From Hylemonella sp. (GTDB lineage Bacteria > Pseudomonadota > Gammaproteobacteria > Burkholderiales > Burkholderiaceae_C): a stretch of DNA of 64,000 nucleotides. The position numbers and the translations under genes were made by a program. This document shows positions 13,182 through 22,632 of this stretch, piece after piece (position 1 is the first letter of the stretch; each line of letters begins with the position of its first letter). The notes under the pieces were generated by a model. The model searched no databases, was not told the origin of the DNA, and was given only the letters and a program-made list of their open reading frames with translations. Location of the stretch: NCBI RefSeq assembly GCF_027532185.1, contig NZ_JAPZSV010000010.1, positions 124,001-188,000 of the forward strand, given 5' to 3'.

Positions 13182-14440
13182 GGCGGACTCCTGCGCCCCA
13201 GCTGCATGGCCAGCCACAAACCCGCCAGCGAACACAGGCCGGTCACGGCCCAGGTCCAGTGCCAGCCGCCCACGGCGCTGGCCACCCAGGCCACCAGGGG
13301 CGGACCGGCAAACTGGCCGATTGAGGCCCATTGCTGCATCCAGCCCACGGTGGTCGACACCGTGCCGTCGCCCGGTGCCAGGCGCACCGCCAGCGAAAAC
13401 AAGGTGCCGGGAATCATGCCTCCGAGCATCGAGAACAGCAGGACCGCGACAAAGCGCAAAGCCGATGGCAAACCCTCGCCATGCGCCGACAGGGGCCACA
13501 CGAAGAACGCCAGCAAGGTGCCCAGCCCCATGACCGCAAAGCCGGTGTAAAGCAAGCGTTGGGGCTGGACACCACGACCCAGCAAACGCCCCGAGGCGAT
13601 ATTGCCCACCATGTTCACGCCCGCCACCAGGGCGGTCAGTACAGCACTGAGACCCCCAGCCACGCCGGCCTGGGCATAGATCGTGGGCAGGAAGCCGATG
13701 ACGGCCAACCATTGGCCTGAATACACGGCGAAACTCAGCGCGACCAGCCAGGGGCCCGGCGCGCGCAAGGTCTGCCTAAGACGCCCCCACCAACCCGGGG
13801 CCACACCTGTCGACGAGTGCGCCGCCAGTCTGCGCTGCCGATCCGACGGCACCCGCTGCAGCACCCCGCCCGCCATGAGCAGGGTCAGGCCCGCCAGCAG
13901 CCACCACCAGAACTCCCAACCCGCCAGCGCGATCACCGAAGGGCCGACCAGCAGGGCCAAGGCCGTGCCCAAGGGCATATAAGCCCCCCACAGACCCAGC
14001 ATCGCACTCATGCGCGCAGGCGGCACCAATTGTCGGATCAGGCTCGGGGCAGGCATGGAGACAAGCAGGAAGCCCAGGCCCTCCACGGCGCGCAGAACCA
14101 GCAGAGTCTGGGCATCACGCGCCCAGCCCCCCAGTAGCGAGGCCAGGGTGAGCAGCAGCAGACCGCTGACCATGCTGCGCTTGAGCCCCAGGGTGTCGGC
14201 AGAGAGCCCCACGAGCAGCCCCAGGGTCATCCCGGCCAGCTGCACAAGCGACAGCAGAAAGCCTGCCTGAAGCAACGACACACCCAGCGCCTCACCCAGC
14301 ACCGGAAGCGCCGGCGAGAGTTTGCCCACGTGCAGCGCGGCGCTCACGCCTGCGCCGATCACCACCCAAGCGCCGACCGTGTCCGTCTGTGTCACCGAGG
14401 GCGGCACGAGATGCTCGGGATATGCTGTCTTCGCACTCAT
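13178..14440 (-). CDS. MFS transporter
   Basis: 420-residue major facilitator with about 12 transmembrane segments. The inter-helix motif between TM2 and TM3 is LLVGLSADTLGLKRSMVSG and there is a central basic loop near residue 210. Substrate cannot be read from the sequence; the fold resembles the CynX/NimT-type transporters. The ATG at 14440 is preferred because it overlaps the dGTPase stop by 4 bp; another ATG is two codons upstream. It sits inside the aro-dgt-DUF1415 gene string. Confidence 0.85.
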   Translation of the reverse strand: MSAKTAYPEHLVPPSVTQTDTVGAWVVIGAGVSAALHVGKLSPALPVLGEALGVSLLQAGFLLSLVQLAGMTLGLLVGLSADTLGLKRSMVSGLLLLTLASLLGGWARDAQTLLVLRAVEGLGFLLVSMPAPSLIRQLVPPARMSAMLGLWGAYMPLGTALALLVGPSVIALAGWEFWWWLLAGLTLLMAGGVLQRVPSDRQRRLAAHSSTGVAPGWWGRLRQTLRAPGPWLVALSFAVYSGQWLAVIGFLPTIYAQAGVAGGLSAVLTALVAGVNMVGNIASGRLLGRGVQPQRLLYTGFAVMGLGTLLAFFVWPLSAHGEGLPSALRFVAVLLFSMLGGMIPGTLFSLAVRLAPGDGTVSTTVGWMQQWASIGQFAGPPLVAWVASAVGGWHWTWAVTGLCSLAGLWLAMQLGRRSPP

Positions 14441-15609
14441 GACCACAAACTCCGGCCTGTCAGGCGTGCGTGCTCCCGGCTGGCGTAACGGTCTGTCATG
14501 CCGGCGATGTAGTCGGCCACGACGCGTGCCACAGCGCTCTCGGCATCGGGCTGCTGCAGCGCAGCCTGCGCGCGGGCGGCATGCCCTGCCTGCATCTCCT
14601 GCGGCGCCGCGCGATAGCAGGCGAACAGCTCGAGGATGACCTGGCGTGCGAGCCCCATGGTCTGCATGACCTGGGGATGGCGGTACAGGTTCTGGAACAG
14701 GAATTTCTTGAGCATTACAGAGCGCTCCCGCATCTCTGTGCTGAAGGACAGCTGGGGCGGCAGCGCCCGGGCGGCATCGGCATTCGCTGGCCGGCTGGCG
14801 TCCAGTCTGACCTGCGTCGCGGCAATCACGTCATAGACCTGCGCGCTGAGCATCCGTCGGATGCTTTCATAGAGCAGGCGCCGGCCAGCCTGCGCCTCTG
14901 CGAGCTGGGGGTGTTCCTGCAAGGCCTGCTCGCGATGGGTTTCGAACAGGGGCACCGACGCCAGCTGCTCCAGGGTGATCAGGCCGGAGCGCACACCATC
15001 GTCGATGTCGTGCGCGTTGTAGGCAATCTCGTCGGCCAGATTGCAAAGCTGCGCCTCCAGGCTGGGCTGCGTGCGGTCGAGGAAACGGCGTCCCACGCCG
15101 CCCGGCTCCTGCACTTCGATCTGCTCGGCATTGGCACGCGAGCAATGCTTGAGAATGCCCTCGCGCGTCTCAAACGTCAGATTGAGGCCGTCGAATTCAG
15201 GGTAGCGCTCTTCCAGCTGATCGACCACACGCAAACTCTGCAGGTTGTGCTCGAAGCCACCATACCCGGCCATGCATTCGTTGAGCGCATCCTGCCCGAC
15301 ATGGCCAAAGGGCGTATGCCCCAGGTCGTGCGCCAAAGCAATCGCCTCCACCAGGTCCTCGTTCAAGCCCAGGGAACGTGCGATCGATCGCCCCAGTTGC
15401 GCCACCTCCAACGAATGGGTGAGCCGCGTGCGAAAGAGGTCACCCTCGTGGTTCAGGAAGACCTGCGTCTTGTAAACGAGCCGACGGAACGCCGTCGAAT
15501 GAACGATGCGATCGCGGTCGCGTTGATACTCGGTACGCGTGGGGGCAGCTGCCTCGGGATGGCGCCGCCCCCGCGTGCGTGCGGGGTCACTGGCGTAGGC
15601 AGCAGGCAT
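14437..15609 (-). CDS. dgt: Deoxyguanosinetriphosphate triphosphohydrolase-like protein
   Basis: 390-residue HD-domain dNTPase that hydrolyses dGTP (or other dNTPs) to nucleoside and tripolyphosphate. HD metal ligands are visible: H65 in [18 protein letters not shown], and H94-D95 in [13 protein letters not shown]; further conserved EGILKHCS and [16 protein letters not shown]. The [20 protein letters not shown] segment is typical of type 2 (short) dGTPases. The ATG at 15609 (MPAAYASD) is preferred; it overlaps the aroB end by 23 bp. The usual Burkholderiales order aroK-aroB-dgt is kept. Confidence 0.93.
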   Translation of the reverse strand: MPAAYASDPARTRGRRHPEAAAPTRTEYQRDRDRIVHSTAFRRLVYKTQVFLNHEGDLFRTRLTHSLEVAQLGRSIARSLGLNEDLVEAIALAHDLGHTPFGHVGQDALNECMAGYGGFEHNLQSLRVVDQLEERYPEFDGLNLTFETREGILKHCSRANAEQIEVQEPGGVGRRFLDRTQPSLEAQLCNLADEIAYNAHDIDDGVRSGLITLEQLASVPLFETHREQALQEHPQLAEAQAGRRLLYESIRRMLSAQVYDVIAATQVRLDASRPANADAARALPPQLSFSTEMRERSVMLKKFLFQNLYRHPQVMQTMGLARQVILELFACYRAAPQEMQAGHAARAQAALQQPDAESAVARVVADYIAGMTDRYASREHARLTGRSLWS

Positions 15610-16717
15610 CGATGACCTCGCGCACCAGCGCATCGGGCGCGCCGCGCACGCCGGCCCGCCCGGGCGCCTCGATCACGACAAACTTGATCTCGCCGGCCTC
15701 GGACTTCTTGTCCAGCCGCATCAATTCCAGGTAACGCCCGGCGTTGTCGTCGGCGTTGAGCACAGGGCCGACAACAGGCAGACCCGCGCGCTCGATGAGC
15801 ACCCGCAGCCGCTGCACGAAGGCCGCATCCACCAGCCCCAGGCGATGCGAAAGCGTCGCTGCCATCACCATGCCGCAGCCCACGCCCTCGCCATGCAGCC
15901 AGGCGCCGTAGCCCAAACCGGCCTCGATCGCATGTCCGAAGGTGTGCCCGAAGTTGAGTATGGCGCGCAGACCCGATTCGCGCTCGTCCTGCCCCACCAC
16001 ATCGGCCTTGATCTCGCAGCTACGACGGACGGCGTGCGCCAGCGCGGAAACATCACGTGCACGTAGCGCGTCCATATGCCGCTCGAGCCAGTCGAGCAGG
16101 GCCATGTCGGCAATCGGACCGTACTTGATCACCTCCGCCAGCCCCGCACTGAGCTCACGCTCCGGCAACGTCCTGAGCGTGTCCAGATCGCAAATCACCC
16201 GCTGTGGCTGGTAGAACGCGCCGATCATGTTCTTGCCCAGCGGATGATTGATGGCGGTCTTGCCACCGACCGACGAATCCACCTGGGCCAGCAATGTGGT
16301 GGGAATCTGGACAAAAGGAATGCCGCGCATGTAGCTGGCAGCGGCAAAGCCTGTCATGTCACCGACCACGCCGCCCCCCAGGGCGTACAGGACCGTCTTG
16401 CGATCACATGCTTTTTCCAGTAGCGCATCGAAGATGCGGTTCAAGGTCTGCCAATCCTTGTAAGCCTCGCCATCAGGCAGTGCAACCACATGTACCCGCG
16501 CGTAGAGGACACCGAGCTGCTGTCTCAAGGTCTCTGCGTACAAGGGGGCCACAGTCTCATTGCTGACGATCAGGGCCTGGGAGGCCCGCGGCAAACCGGC
16601 GTAGCTGGACGCTTGCGCCAGCAGCCCGCTACCGATCAGGATGGGGTAGCTGCGATCTCCCAGCGGGATATGGAGCGGCTGGATCGCTGCGGATCCAGAA
16701 ATCATGTTATCGGACAT
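15587..16717 (-). CDS. aroB: 3-dehydroquinate synthase
   Basis: 376 residues, typical length. It converts DAHP to 3-dehydroquinate, second step of the shikimate pathway, using NAD and a divalent metal. NAD-binding [21 protein letters not shown]-type loop (about 115-135), metal ligands in AEVIKYG and [12 protein letters not shown], and HGEGVGCGM near residue 260. An alternative ATG lies four codons in (16705). A GAGGG sequence abuts the first ATG. It follows aroK after a 49-bp gap. Confidence 0.96.
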   Translation of the reverse strand: MSDNMISGSAAIQPLHIPLGDRSYPILIGSGLLAQASSYAGLPRASQALIVSNETVAPLYAETLRQQLGVLYARVHVVALPDGEAYKDWQTLNRIFDALLEKACDRKTVLYALGGGVVGDMTGFAAASYMRGIPFVQIPTTLLAQVDSSVGGKTAINHPLGKNMIGAFYQPQRVICDLDTLRTLPERELSAGLAEVIKYGPIADMALLDWLERHMDALRARDVSALAHAVRRSCEIKADVVGQDERESGLRAILNFGHTFGHAIEAGLGYGAWLHGEGVGCGMVMAATLSHRLGLVDAAFVQRLRVLIERAGLPVVGPVLNADDNAGRYLELMRLDKKSEAGEIKFVVIEAPGRAGVRGAPDALVREVIDACCLRQ

Positions 16718-16767
16718 CCCTCTAGTTTAGGCCAGCCGCCTGCCCGGCCTTGGGCAAGAGACTGCTG

Positions 16768-17313
16768 CTAGGCTCTGGGCAATACGCCCGCTAGCTCCAA
16801 CTGCATGACGATCATATTGACCAGGGTTGAAACAGAGGGGCGCCCGGTGTCGATGACGAAGTGTGCAGTCTCACGGTAGAGTGGATCGCGCTGCTCGTAA
16901 AGATCGCGCAGGCGTTGCAAAGGGTCCTGCACCTGCAGCAAGGGCCTCTGCGTGTCGTGTCGCAGACGCCGCATCAATTCCTCGGGTGTTGATTTGAGGT
17001 AGATCACACGCCCCCGTTGGCGCAAATGCTCTCGATTGCGCTCCCGCAGGACCGCGCCGCCGCCTGTAGACAGCACGCCGCCCGACTCCGTCAACTCGTC
17101 GATGACCTGCGCCTCAATGTCACGGAAACGCTCCTCGCCTTCGCGCTCGAAAAACTCGCGGATCGGACAGCCCAGCCGCTGCTCGATCACATGATCCGAG
17201 TCAAAAAATGCAAGATGCAGGCGGCGGGCCAGCTGCCGACCCACAGTCGACTTGCCGGAGCCCGGCAAGCCGATCAGGCTGATCGACAGCGGCTGGCTGA
17301 GGTCTGTGCTCAA
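16768..17313 (-). CDS. aroK: Shikimate kinase
   Basis: 181-residue kinase that phosphorylates shikimate with ATP. Walker A GLPGSGKST is at about residues 15-23, shikimate-binding FDSDHVIEQRLG follows, then the lid and STGGGAVLRERNR. Length and motifs are standard. The start overlaps the pilQ stop by 4 bp, which couples aromatic biosynthesis genes to the pilus operon, a common arrangement in proteobacteria. Confidence 0.96.
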   Translation of the reverse strand: MSTDLSQPLSISLIGLPGSGKSTVGRQLARRLHLAFFDSDHVIEQRLGCPIREFFEREGEERFRDIEAQVIDELTESGGVLSTGGGAVLRERNREHLRQRGRVIYLKSTPEELMRRLRHDTQRPLLQVQDPLQRLRDLYEQRDPLYRETAHFVIDTGRPSVSTLVNMIVMQLELAGVLPRA

Positions 17314-19442
17314 CGCAGCGAGGTGCGATCCGTCAACGCCTTGGGCGTGATGAAGACCAGCAACTCCCGCTTCTCGGCGCGCTTCACCTTATTGCGGAAC
17401 AAGACACCCAGGCCCGGCAAATCGCCGAAGAATGGAATCTTGGCCGTATCTTCCTGCTCGGTCTGCGTGAAGATGCCCCCAATCACCACGGTGCCCCCAT
17501 TCTCGACCAGCACCTGGGTCTTGACGTGCTTGGTATCGATGGCAAAGCCAGCTGGCGTCGACTGACCCACTGTGTCTTTATTGATGTCGAGGTCCAGAAT
17601 GACACTGCCTTCGGGCGTGATCTGCGGCGTCACTTCCAGCATCAGGTTGGCCTTGCGGAAGGCAATCGACGTGGCGCCGCTTGCCGACGCGATTTGGTAG
17701 GGAAGTTCTGTACCTTGTTCGATTACGGCTTTGACCTTGTCCGCAGTCACCACACGTGGGCTGGAGACCACCTTGCCCTTACCATCGGCCTCCAGTGCGG
17801 AGATTTCCAGGTTCAGGAAACGCGCGGCATTCTCGCCAAAAATCGATACAGCGAAAGTACCGACGTTTGCGCCCAGAAGGGCAGTGGCAGGCAGGTTAAC
17901 AAAAGTGCCATTCGTCGTTCCAGCAGAAGTGGCGTTATAGGTGGGGCCAAAGTCCACACCGCGTCCGGAACCGCTGGAGATCTGGTCCATACCTCCTCCG
18001 AGGCGTACCCCCAGAGATTTACCGAAAACATCAGATGCTTCGACGATGCGCGCCTCAATCAGCACTTGCCGGACCGGGACATCTATCTTGGCAATCAGAT
18101 CCTGGATCTGCTCCAGCTTACTTGCGATATCAGTTACAAAGAGCTGGTTTGTCCGTACTTCCGCAATCACACTGCCCCTCGCGCTGACGATCCGGCTCGC
18201 AGCTGCACCTCCCGCACCAGGAACTGGCGCGGCGCCTACCCCCATCAGACCACGCTGAACGTCAAGAGCTTTTGCGTAGTTAAGCTGAAACGACTGCGTC
18301 CGCAAAGGCTCAAGCGTCTCCAAAGCTGCATTCGCCTCGCGCTCAAGTTTCTCCTTGGCAAGAATTTCATCCTTGGGCGCAATCCAGAGCACGTTGCCGT
18401 TCTTGCGCAATCCCAATCCCTTGGACTGCAGAATAATTTCCAGGGCCTGATCCCAGGGCACGTCCTGCAAACGCAAGGTCACGTTGCCGGTCACGGAATC
18501 CGACGTCACGACGTTGAAATTGGTGAAGTCTGCGATCACCTGCAGCAAGGCGCGAATCTCGATGTTCTGGAAATTCAGGGACAGCTTCTGCCCGGTGTAA
18601 CCAGGCCCCTGGGTCAGCTTCGTCGCATCCACGCGCTGGGGTTTGACCTCGACGACAAACTGCTCGTCGCTCTGGTAGGCACTGTGCTCCCAGTTGCCCT
18701 TGGGCTCGATGACCATGCGCACACGATCGCCCACCTGGAAAGCCGTGACCGTCTGCACGGGCGTCCCGAAGTCACTGACATCAAGCTTGCGGCGCAGGCC
18801 TTCTGGCAGGCTGGATTTCATGAACTCAACCACCAGCGTCTGACCGCTTTGGCGAATATCCACCCCTACCTGGCTGTTGGGTAGCGCCACCACCACCCGG
18901 CCGGAGCCGCTCACACCGCGACGGAAGTCCAGGTCCTTGATTGGCAGGGTTTCACGGCTCTTGTTCTCAGCAAAAGCCGGGGCAGGGCCTGCCGGACTGG
19001 CGGTTGCCGCGACGGGCTCCAAGGTGACCAGCAAAGACTGCCCTTGCAGTTCAGCCTTGTAATTGGTGGCTTGCCGCAAATTGAGCACCACACGCGTGCG
19101 GTCCCCAGCCGGAATCATGTTGATGGACTGCAGATTGCCCTGATTCACGTCGATCGTGGAGCGCCCCATCACATTGCCCACGCCGGCAAAATCCAGCGCG
19201 ATCTTGGCCGGCGACTTGATGGAGAAGCCATTAGGCACGGCCTTCAGCGGCTGGGAAAGATCGATCTTGACAACCTCCACCCCGCCTTGCAAAGACCCTG
19301 AAACCGCCTGGATGATGGGCATGCCAGAGGCTGCTGCAGACGTACCCTCGCTGGCAACTTGCGCATGCAAGGCCGACATGGTGATCAGCGAACCCAGCAC
19401 CGCCATCACCCAGCGTGTTGCCGACAAATTCTGTTTTTTCAT
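17310..19442 (-). CDS. pilQ: Type IV pilus secretin PilQ
   Basis: About 710 residues. A signal peptide (MKKQNLSATRW with hydrophobic core, cleavage near LHA-Q), two AMIN peptidoglycan-binding domains in the first 300 residues, a secretin N-terminal/STN region (LSLNFQNIEIRALLQVIADF), an N1-type domain and the C-terminal secretin channel (QVLIEARIVEAS, VTPQITPEGSVILDL, VVIGGIFTQTE). It forms the outer-membrane pore for pili. The ATG at 19442 is chosen because it overlaps the pilP stop by 4 bp and gives a clean signal peptide; a longer start exists 15 codons upstream. Confidence 0.96.
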   Translation of the reverse strand: MKKQNLSATRWVMAVLGSLITMSALHAQVASEGTSAAASGMPIIQAVSGSLQGGVEVVKIDLSQPLKAVPNGFSIKSPAKIALDFAGVGNVMGRSTIDVNQGNLQSINMIPAGDRTRVVLNLRQATNYKAELQGQSLLVTLEPVAATASPAGPAPAFAENKSRETLPIKDLDFRRGVSGSGRVVVALPNSQVGVDIRQSGQTLVVEFMKSSLPEGLRRKLDVSDFGTPVQTVTAFQVGDRVRMVIEPKGNWEHSAYQSDEQFVVEVKPQRVDATKLTQGPGYTGQKLSLNFQNIEIRALLQVIADFTNFNVVTSDSVTGNVTLRLQDVPWDQALEIILQSKGLGLRKNGNVLWIAPKDEILAKEKLEREANAALETLEPLRTQSFQLNYAKALDVQRGLMGVGAAPVPGAGGAAASRIVSARGSVIAEVRTNQLFVTDIASKLEQIQDLIAKIDVPVRQVLIEARIVEASDVFGKSLGVRLGGGMDQISSGSGRGVDFGPTYNATSAGTTNGTFVNLPATALLGANVGTFAVSIFGENAARFLNLEISALEADGKGKVVSSPRVVTADKVKAVIEQGTELPYQIASASGATSIAFRKANLMLEVTPQITPEGSVILDLDINKDTVGQSTPAGFAIDTKHVKTQVLVENGGTVVIGGIFTQTEQEDTAKIPFFGDLPGLGVLFRNKVKRAEKRELLVFITPKALTDRTSLR

Positions 19443-19984
19443 TTGACTCTCTCCTGCAACTGCAGTGTGGCGGGGCGTTCGATCCATTCACCCACGGCGT
19501 CCTGCACGATCTCACGCAGCGTGACCTCGGTCTCCGTGATCTTGGTGACCTTGCCGTAATTCATGCCCAAGTAGCTGCCCAGTCGGACCTGGTACAGCAG
19601 GTTGTCGACCCGGACCAGAGCGGCAGGCTGTCCTTGCTGGATCAGGCTCCCGACCATGGTCATCGCATCCAGCGGAAATCCCTCCAGCGCTTCCTTGCGA
19701 CGAGCCAGTTCAGGCGCAATCAAGGCACTCGTCAGGGTCGCCGGTTGCGCCACATCACGCTTCAAAGCAGCCGTCAGTTTTTCCTTGCTGAACGGATCTA
19801 CGGCTGTCGTCTCAACATAGTCCTCAGGCTTGAAGGGCTTGGGTTCGGAAATCGGCTGCACACGCGGCCGCATCTGGTTGCGCTGATCCAGCATCCAGGA
19901 GCGCAATTCATCCTCGCTCGATGCACCACAGCCGGCGAGCAGGAACGCCAAAGATGCAAGCCAAAATGAACGATACGACTTCAT
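19439..19984 (-). CDS. pilP: Type IV pilus assembly lipoprotein PilP
   Basis: 181-residue inner-membrane lipoprotein (lipobox LLAGC, Cys 19) that links the PilMNO platform to the PilQ secretin. A flexible, proline-rich region precedes the C-terminal beta domain (SLIQQGQPAALVRVDNLLYQVRLGSYLGMNYGKVT), the HR domain that binds PilQ. It overlaps pilO by 4 bp and pilQ by 4 bp. Confidence 0.95.
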   Translation of the reverse strand: MKSYRSFWLASLAFLLAGCGASSEDELRSWMLDQRNQMRPRVQPISEPKPFKPEDYVETTAVDPFSKEKLTAALKRDVAQPATLTSALIAPELARRKEALEGFPLDAMTMVGSLIQQGQPAALVRVDNLLYQVRLGSYLGMNYGKVTKITETEVTLREIVQDAVGEWIERPATLQLQERVK

Positions 19985-20649
19985 TTGCGCCCCCCCGCGG
20001 TCTTGCGCTGGGCAGCGATTTCATCCTGATCCAGGTAGCGGAAGGTCTTGGCGGTGGCATCCATGGTCAAAGTGCTACCGTCAGTGCGCGGCGTTACCGT
20101 CAGATTGTTCAGCGTCACAATGCGCGACAGGTGAGCGACGTCTGCAGTGAAGGAGCCGATGTCATGGAAACGGCCGGTCACCTTGAGCGTGATGGGCAGT
20201 TCAGCGTAATAGTCGCGCACCACAATCTGGCCCGGCCTGAACAATTCGAATTGCAGACTGCGCCCCAACCCGGCCTGGTTGATGTCGGAGAGCAGCGCGT
20301 CCATCTCGGCCTTGCTCGGAAGCTGTTTCTCCAGCTGCGTCACATACTGCAGCACCTGCTCGCGTTGCTTGCGCAAGGCGTCAAGGTTGATGGCCTTCGC
20401 CAGCTTGGTCCGGTACTCTTCGCGCAACTGGGTTTCTTTTGCACGCGCCTGCGTCAGGATCTCGTCCTCGCCGCTGAGCCAAACAAACCAGAGCACGACC
20501 ACGACGACAATCGCCACGAACAGGAAAAGGCCGTAGCGCGGCAGCGCCGGCCAGACCACAGGATTGCGGGGATCGAGATTGCTGAATTGCGAGCGCAGTG
20601 TCTCCTGCAGTTGCGCAAACTTCTGATTCAGGGATGACGTGGCAGCCAT
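19981..20649 (-). CDS. pilO: Type IV pilus assembly protein PilO
   Basis: 222 residues. One transmembrane segment (about 40-60, LFLFVAIVVVVVLWFVWL), a coiled coil (about 65-110, rich in Q, E, K and R) and a ferredoxin-like periplasmic domain. It pairs with PilN in the inner-membrane alignment complex. The ATG at 20649 is chosen because AGGGGGA precedes it and the protein then has the usual PilO length; a longer frame upstream overlaps pilN. Confidence 0.94.
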   Translation of the reverse strand: MAATSSLNQKFAQLQETLRSQFSNLDPRNPVVWPALPRYGLFLFVAIVVVVVLWFVWLSGEDEILTQARAKETQLREEYRTKLAKAINLDALRKQREQVLQYVTQLEKQLPSKAEMDALLSDINQAGLGRSLQFELFRPGQIVVRDYYAELPITLKVTGRFHDIGSFTADVAHLSRIVTLNNLTVTPRTDGSTLTMDATAKTFRYLDQDEIAAQRKTAGGRK

Positions 20650-20662
20650 ATATGTTTCCCCC

Positions 20663-21286
20663 TCACGGCTTGGCCGGTGCGGCCGCGGCCGAACCGGCTG
20701 CCCCGCTGGCTGCGGACTTCTGGACTTCGCTGGCGCGCAACATGCGCACGCGAACCGTGAAATTGGCGACGCGGCGCTGTTCCTTGCCCAGAGCGACATT
20801 GGCCGCCACGATCTCGATCAGTTCCGGCTTGGTAAACCAGGGCGAGTGGTAGGCCAGATTACGTAGCAGCTCGGAGACGCGCTCCTGCGACTGCGCCGTG
20901 CCCTGTAACGAGATCAGCTGATTGTCTTCACGCATGGAGGTGATGAAGACCCCTTCAGGGAACTGGCGCGTCAGCTCGCTGAGCAGGTGCACCGGCATAT
21001 TGCGATCGGCCTGGAGGTTCTCCACGGCCTGCTGGCGCGCCCGCAGGGCCGAGATTTCGGCTTCCAGGGCGGCAATATCCTTGATCTGCGCATCCAGCTT
21101 CTGGATTTCCTGGGTCAAGAGGTTGTTCAGACCTTCCTGCGAAGAAATCTGCCCCTGCAACCAAAGAAAGACGACACCGGCGATCAGACCTCCCGCGAGG
21201 GCGGAAGCACCCAGCGAGGCATTGAAGACGTCCTGGCGCTTTTTGCGCGCCGCCTCGCGGTGAGGCAGCAGGTTGATGAGTATCAC
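20663..21286 (-). CDS. pilN: Type IV pilus assembly protein PilN (GTG start)
   Basis: 207 residues. It begins with the PilM-binding motif (M)ILINLLPHREAARKKR, followed by a membrane segment (about 25-45) and a coiled coil. This is the cytoplasmic tail by which PilN recruits PilM. The start codon is GTG and overlaps the pilM stop (GTGA). The C-terminus is Ala/Pro-rich. Confidence 0.94.
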   Translation of the reverse strand: MILINLLPHREAARKKRQDVFNASLGASALAGGLIAGVVFLWLQGQISSQEGLNNLLTQEIQKLDAQIKDIAALEAEISALRARQQAVENLQADRNMPVHLLSELTRQFPEGVFITSMREDNQLISLQGTAQSQERVSELLRNLAYHSPWFTKPELIEIVAANVALGKEQRRVANFTVRVRMLRASEVQKSAASGAAGSAAAAPAKP

Positions 21287-22362
21287 TGCAGGAACCTCCG
21301 CATCGCCAGACCACAGGATGTCAGGTAGGACGGGGCCTCGCGCGTCATCTTCTTGAGCCTCACCCCGTCACCGATCTCCATGCCTTCAAAAGGATTCATC
21401 AGGGTGCAGGGAAAGCTGAGCTGCTGTGTCACGGCATCGGTCAACCCTTGGAGGGCAGCGGCACCGCCGGCCAGCATGATGTAGTCCACCTTGTGGTGCG
21501 GCGTGCTGGTGAAGAAAAACTGCAGGGCCCGGCCGATTTCCTGCACCATGCTTTCGATGAAAGGCCGCAAAACGGTGCTCTCGTAGTCATCGGGCAACTC
21601 GCCGCTGCGCTTCTTGGATTCAGCCTCTTCCAGAGAGAAACCGTACTGGCGCACGATCAGTTGCGTGAGCTGGGCGCCACCGAATGCCTGGTCACGCTCG
21701 TAGAGCACCTCGTCGTCCCGGATGACCTGCATGCTGGTCGTCAGGGCTCCCACCTCAAACAAGGCCACGATGGCCCCCACCCCCTGCTCCGGCAGGTTGG
21801 CGATCAAACGCTTGGCCGCCAGCCGCGAGGCATACGACTCCACATCCACGATCACCGGCTTGAGGCCGGCGGATTCAGCCAAACCCTGGATATCTTGGAC
21901 TTTTTCCCGACGCGACGCCGCGATCAGCACATCAATGTCACCGGTGGACGTTGCGCTCGGGCCAATGACGCAGAAGTCCAGGCTCACTTCTTCCAGCGGG
22001 AAGGGGATGTATTGGTTGGCCTCGGCCTCGACCTGCATCTCCAGCTCGGTCTCGCTCATGCCCCCAGGCAGCACAATCTTCTTGGTGATCACGGCCGAGG
22101 GCGGCAGGGCCATGGCGACGTTCTTGGTCTTGGTACCACTTTTCTTGACCAGACGGCGCACGGCCTCGGCGACTTCATCGAACTTCTCGATGTTGCCGTC
22201 CGTGATCCAGCCGCGCTCCAGCGGCTCGATCGCGCAGCGATCCAGCACATACTGCCCCGCCTTGTTTTTGCTCAACTCCACCAGCTTGACGCTGGACGAG
22301 CTGACATCCAAGCCCAGCATGGGCTCGGCCTGGCGGCTGAACAAGGATCCTAAGAAGCTCAA
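21283..22362 (-). CDS. pilM: Type IV pilus assembly ATPase-like protein PilM (TTG start)
   Basis: 359-residue actin-like cytoplasmic protein of the pilus alignment complex. Actin-fold motifs: LGLDVSSSSVKLVEL near the N-terminus, VGAIVALFEVGALTTSM in the middle and IMLAGGAAALQGLTDAV near the C-terminus. The start codon is TTG, preceded by AGGGGA at 5-base spacing. First gene of the pilMNOPQ-aroKB string. The divergent PBP1A gene starts about 270 bp away, as in many beta- and gammaproteobacteria. Confidence 0.95.
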   Translation of the reverse strand: MSFLGSLFSRQAEPMLGLDVSSSSVKLVELSKNKAGQYVLDRCAIEPLERGWITDGNIEKFDEVAEAVRRLVKKSGTKTKNVAMALPPSAVITKKIVLPGGMSETELEMQVEAEANQYIPFPLEEVSLDFCVIGPSATSTGDIDVLIAASRREKVQDIQGLAESAGLKPVIVDVESYASRLAAKRLIANLPEQGVGAIVALFEVGALTTSMQVIRDDEVLYERDQAFGGAQLTQLIVRQYGFSLEEAESKKRSGELPDDYESTVLRPFIESMVQEIGRALQFFFTSTPHHKVDYIMLAGGAAALQGLTDAVTQQLSFPCTLMNPFEGMEIGDGVRLKKMTREAPSYLTSCGLAMRRFLQ

Positions 22363-22601
22363 GAGCGTCCCCTGATGGAAGAAAACCAGCCCTAGGCCGG
22401 CAAACCTATGAATTCACTTGAATGCTAGCAGTTAGGTCCTTGTCCTGCAAAGGATTTTTCCCTTCCTTTCACCATATGACGTTGTCAAAAGCAGACGCTT
22501 TGTATGTGATTGCAACAGGGGCCGACGGCCCGCCGGACAGACAGAACCGTGGACAACCACTGGATCCCAATCTGGCGCGGGTTCGGGGCGCCGTGAATTT
22601 T

Positions 22602-22607
22602 TATAAT
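22602..22607 (+). promoter_or_regulatory. Consensus -10 box (TATAAT) before PBP1A
   Basis: A perfect TATAAT lies at 22602-22607. It contains the first in-frame ATG (22606), which therefore cannot be the translation start if this promoter is used; the start at 22633, with AAGG five to six bases before it, fits. No good -35 is seen 16-18 bases upstream. The 22363-22632 intergenic region also has to hold the divergent pilM promoter, for which I see no convincing pair. Confidence 0.5.
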
Positions 22608-22632
22608 GGCGACGCGCCCTTACAAGGTATTT

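Noticed and set aside
22606-22632. Start of PBP1A at the ATG 22606
   Set aside because: This ATG lies inside a perfect TATAAT box; the ATG at 22633 has AAGG at good distance.
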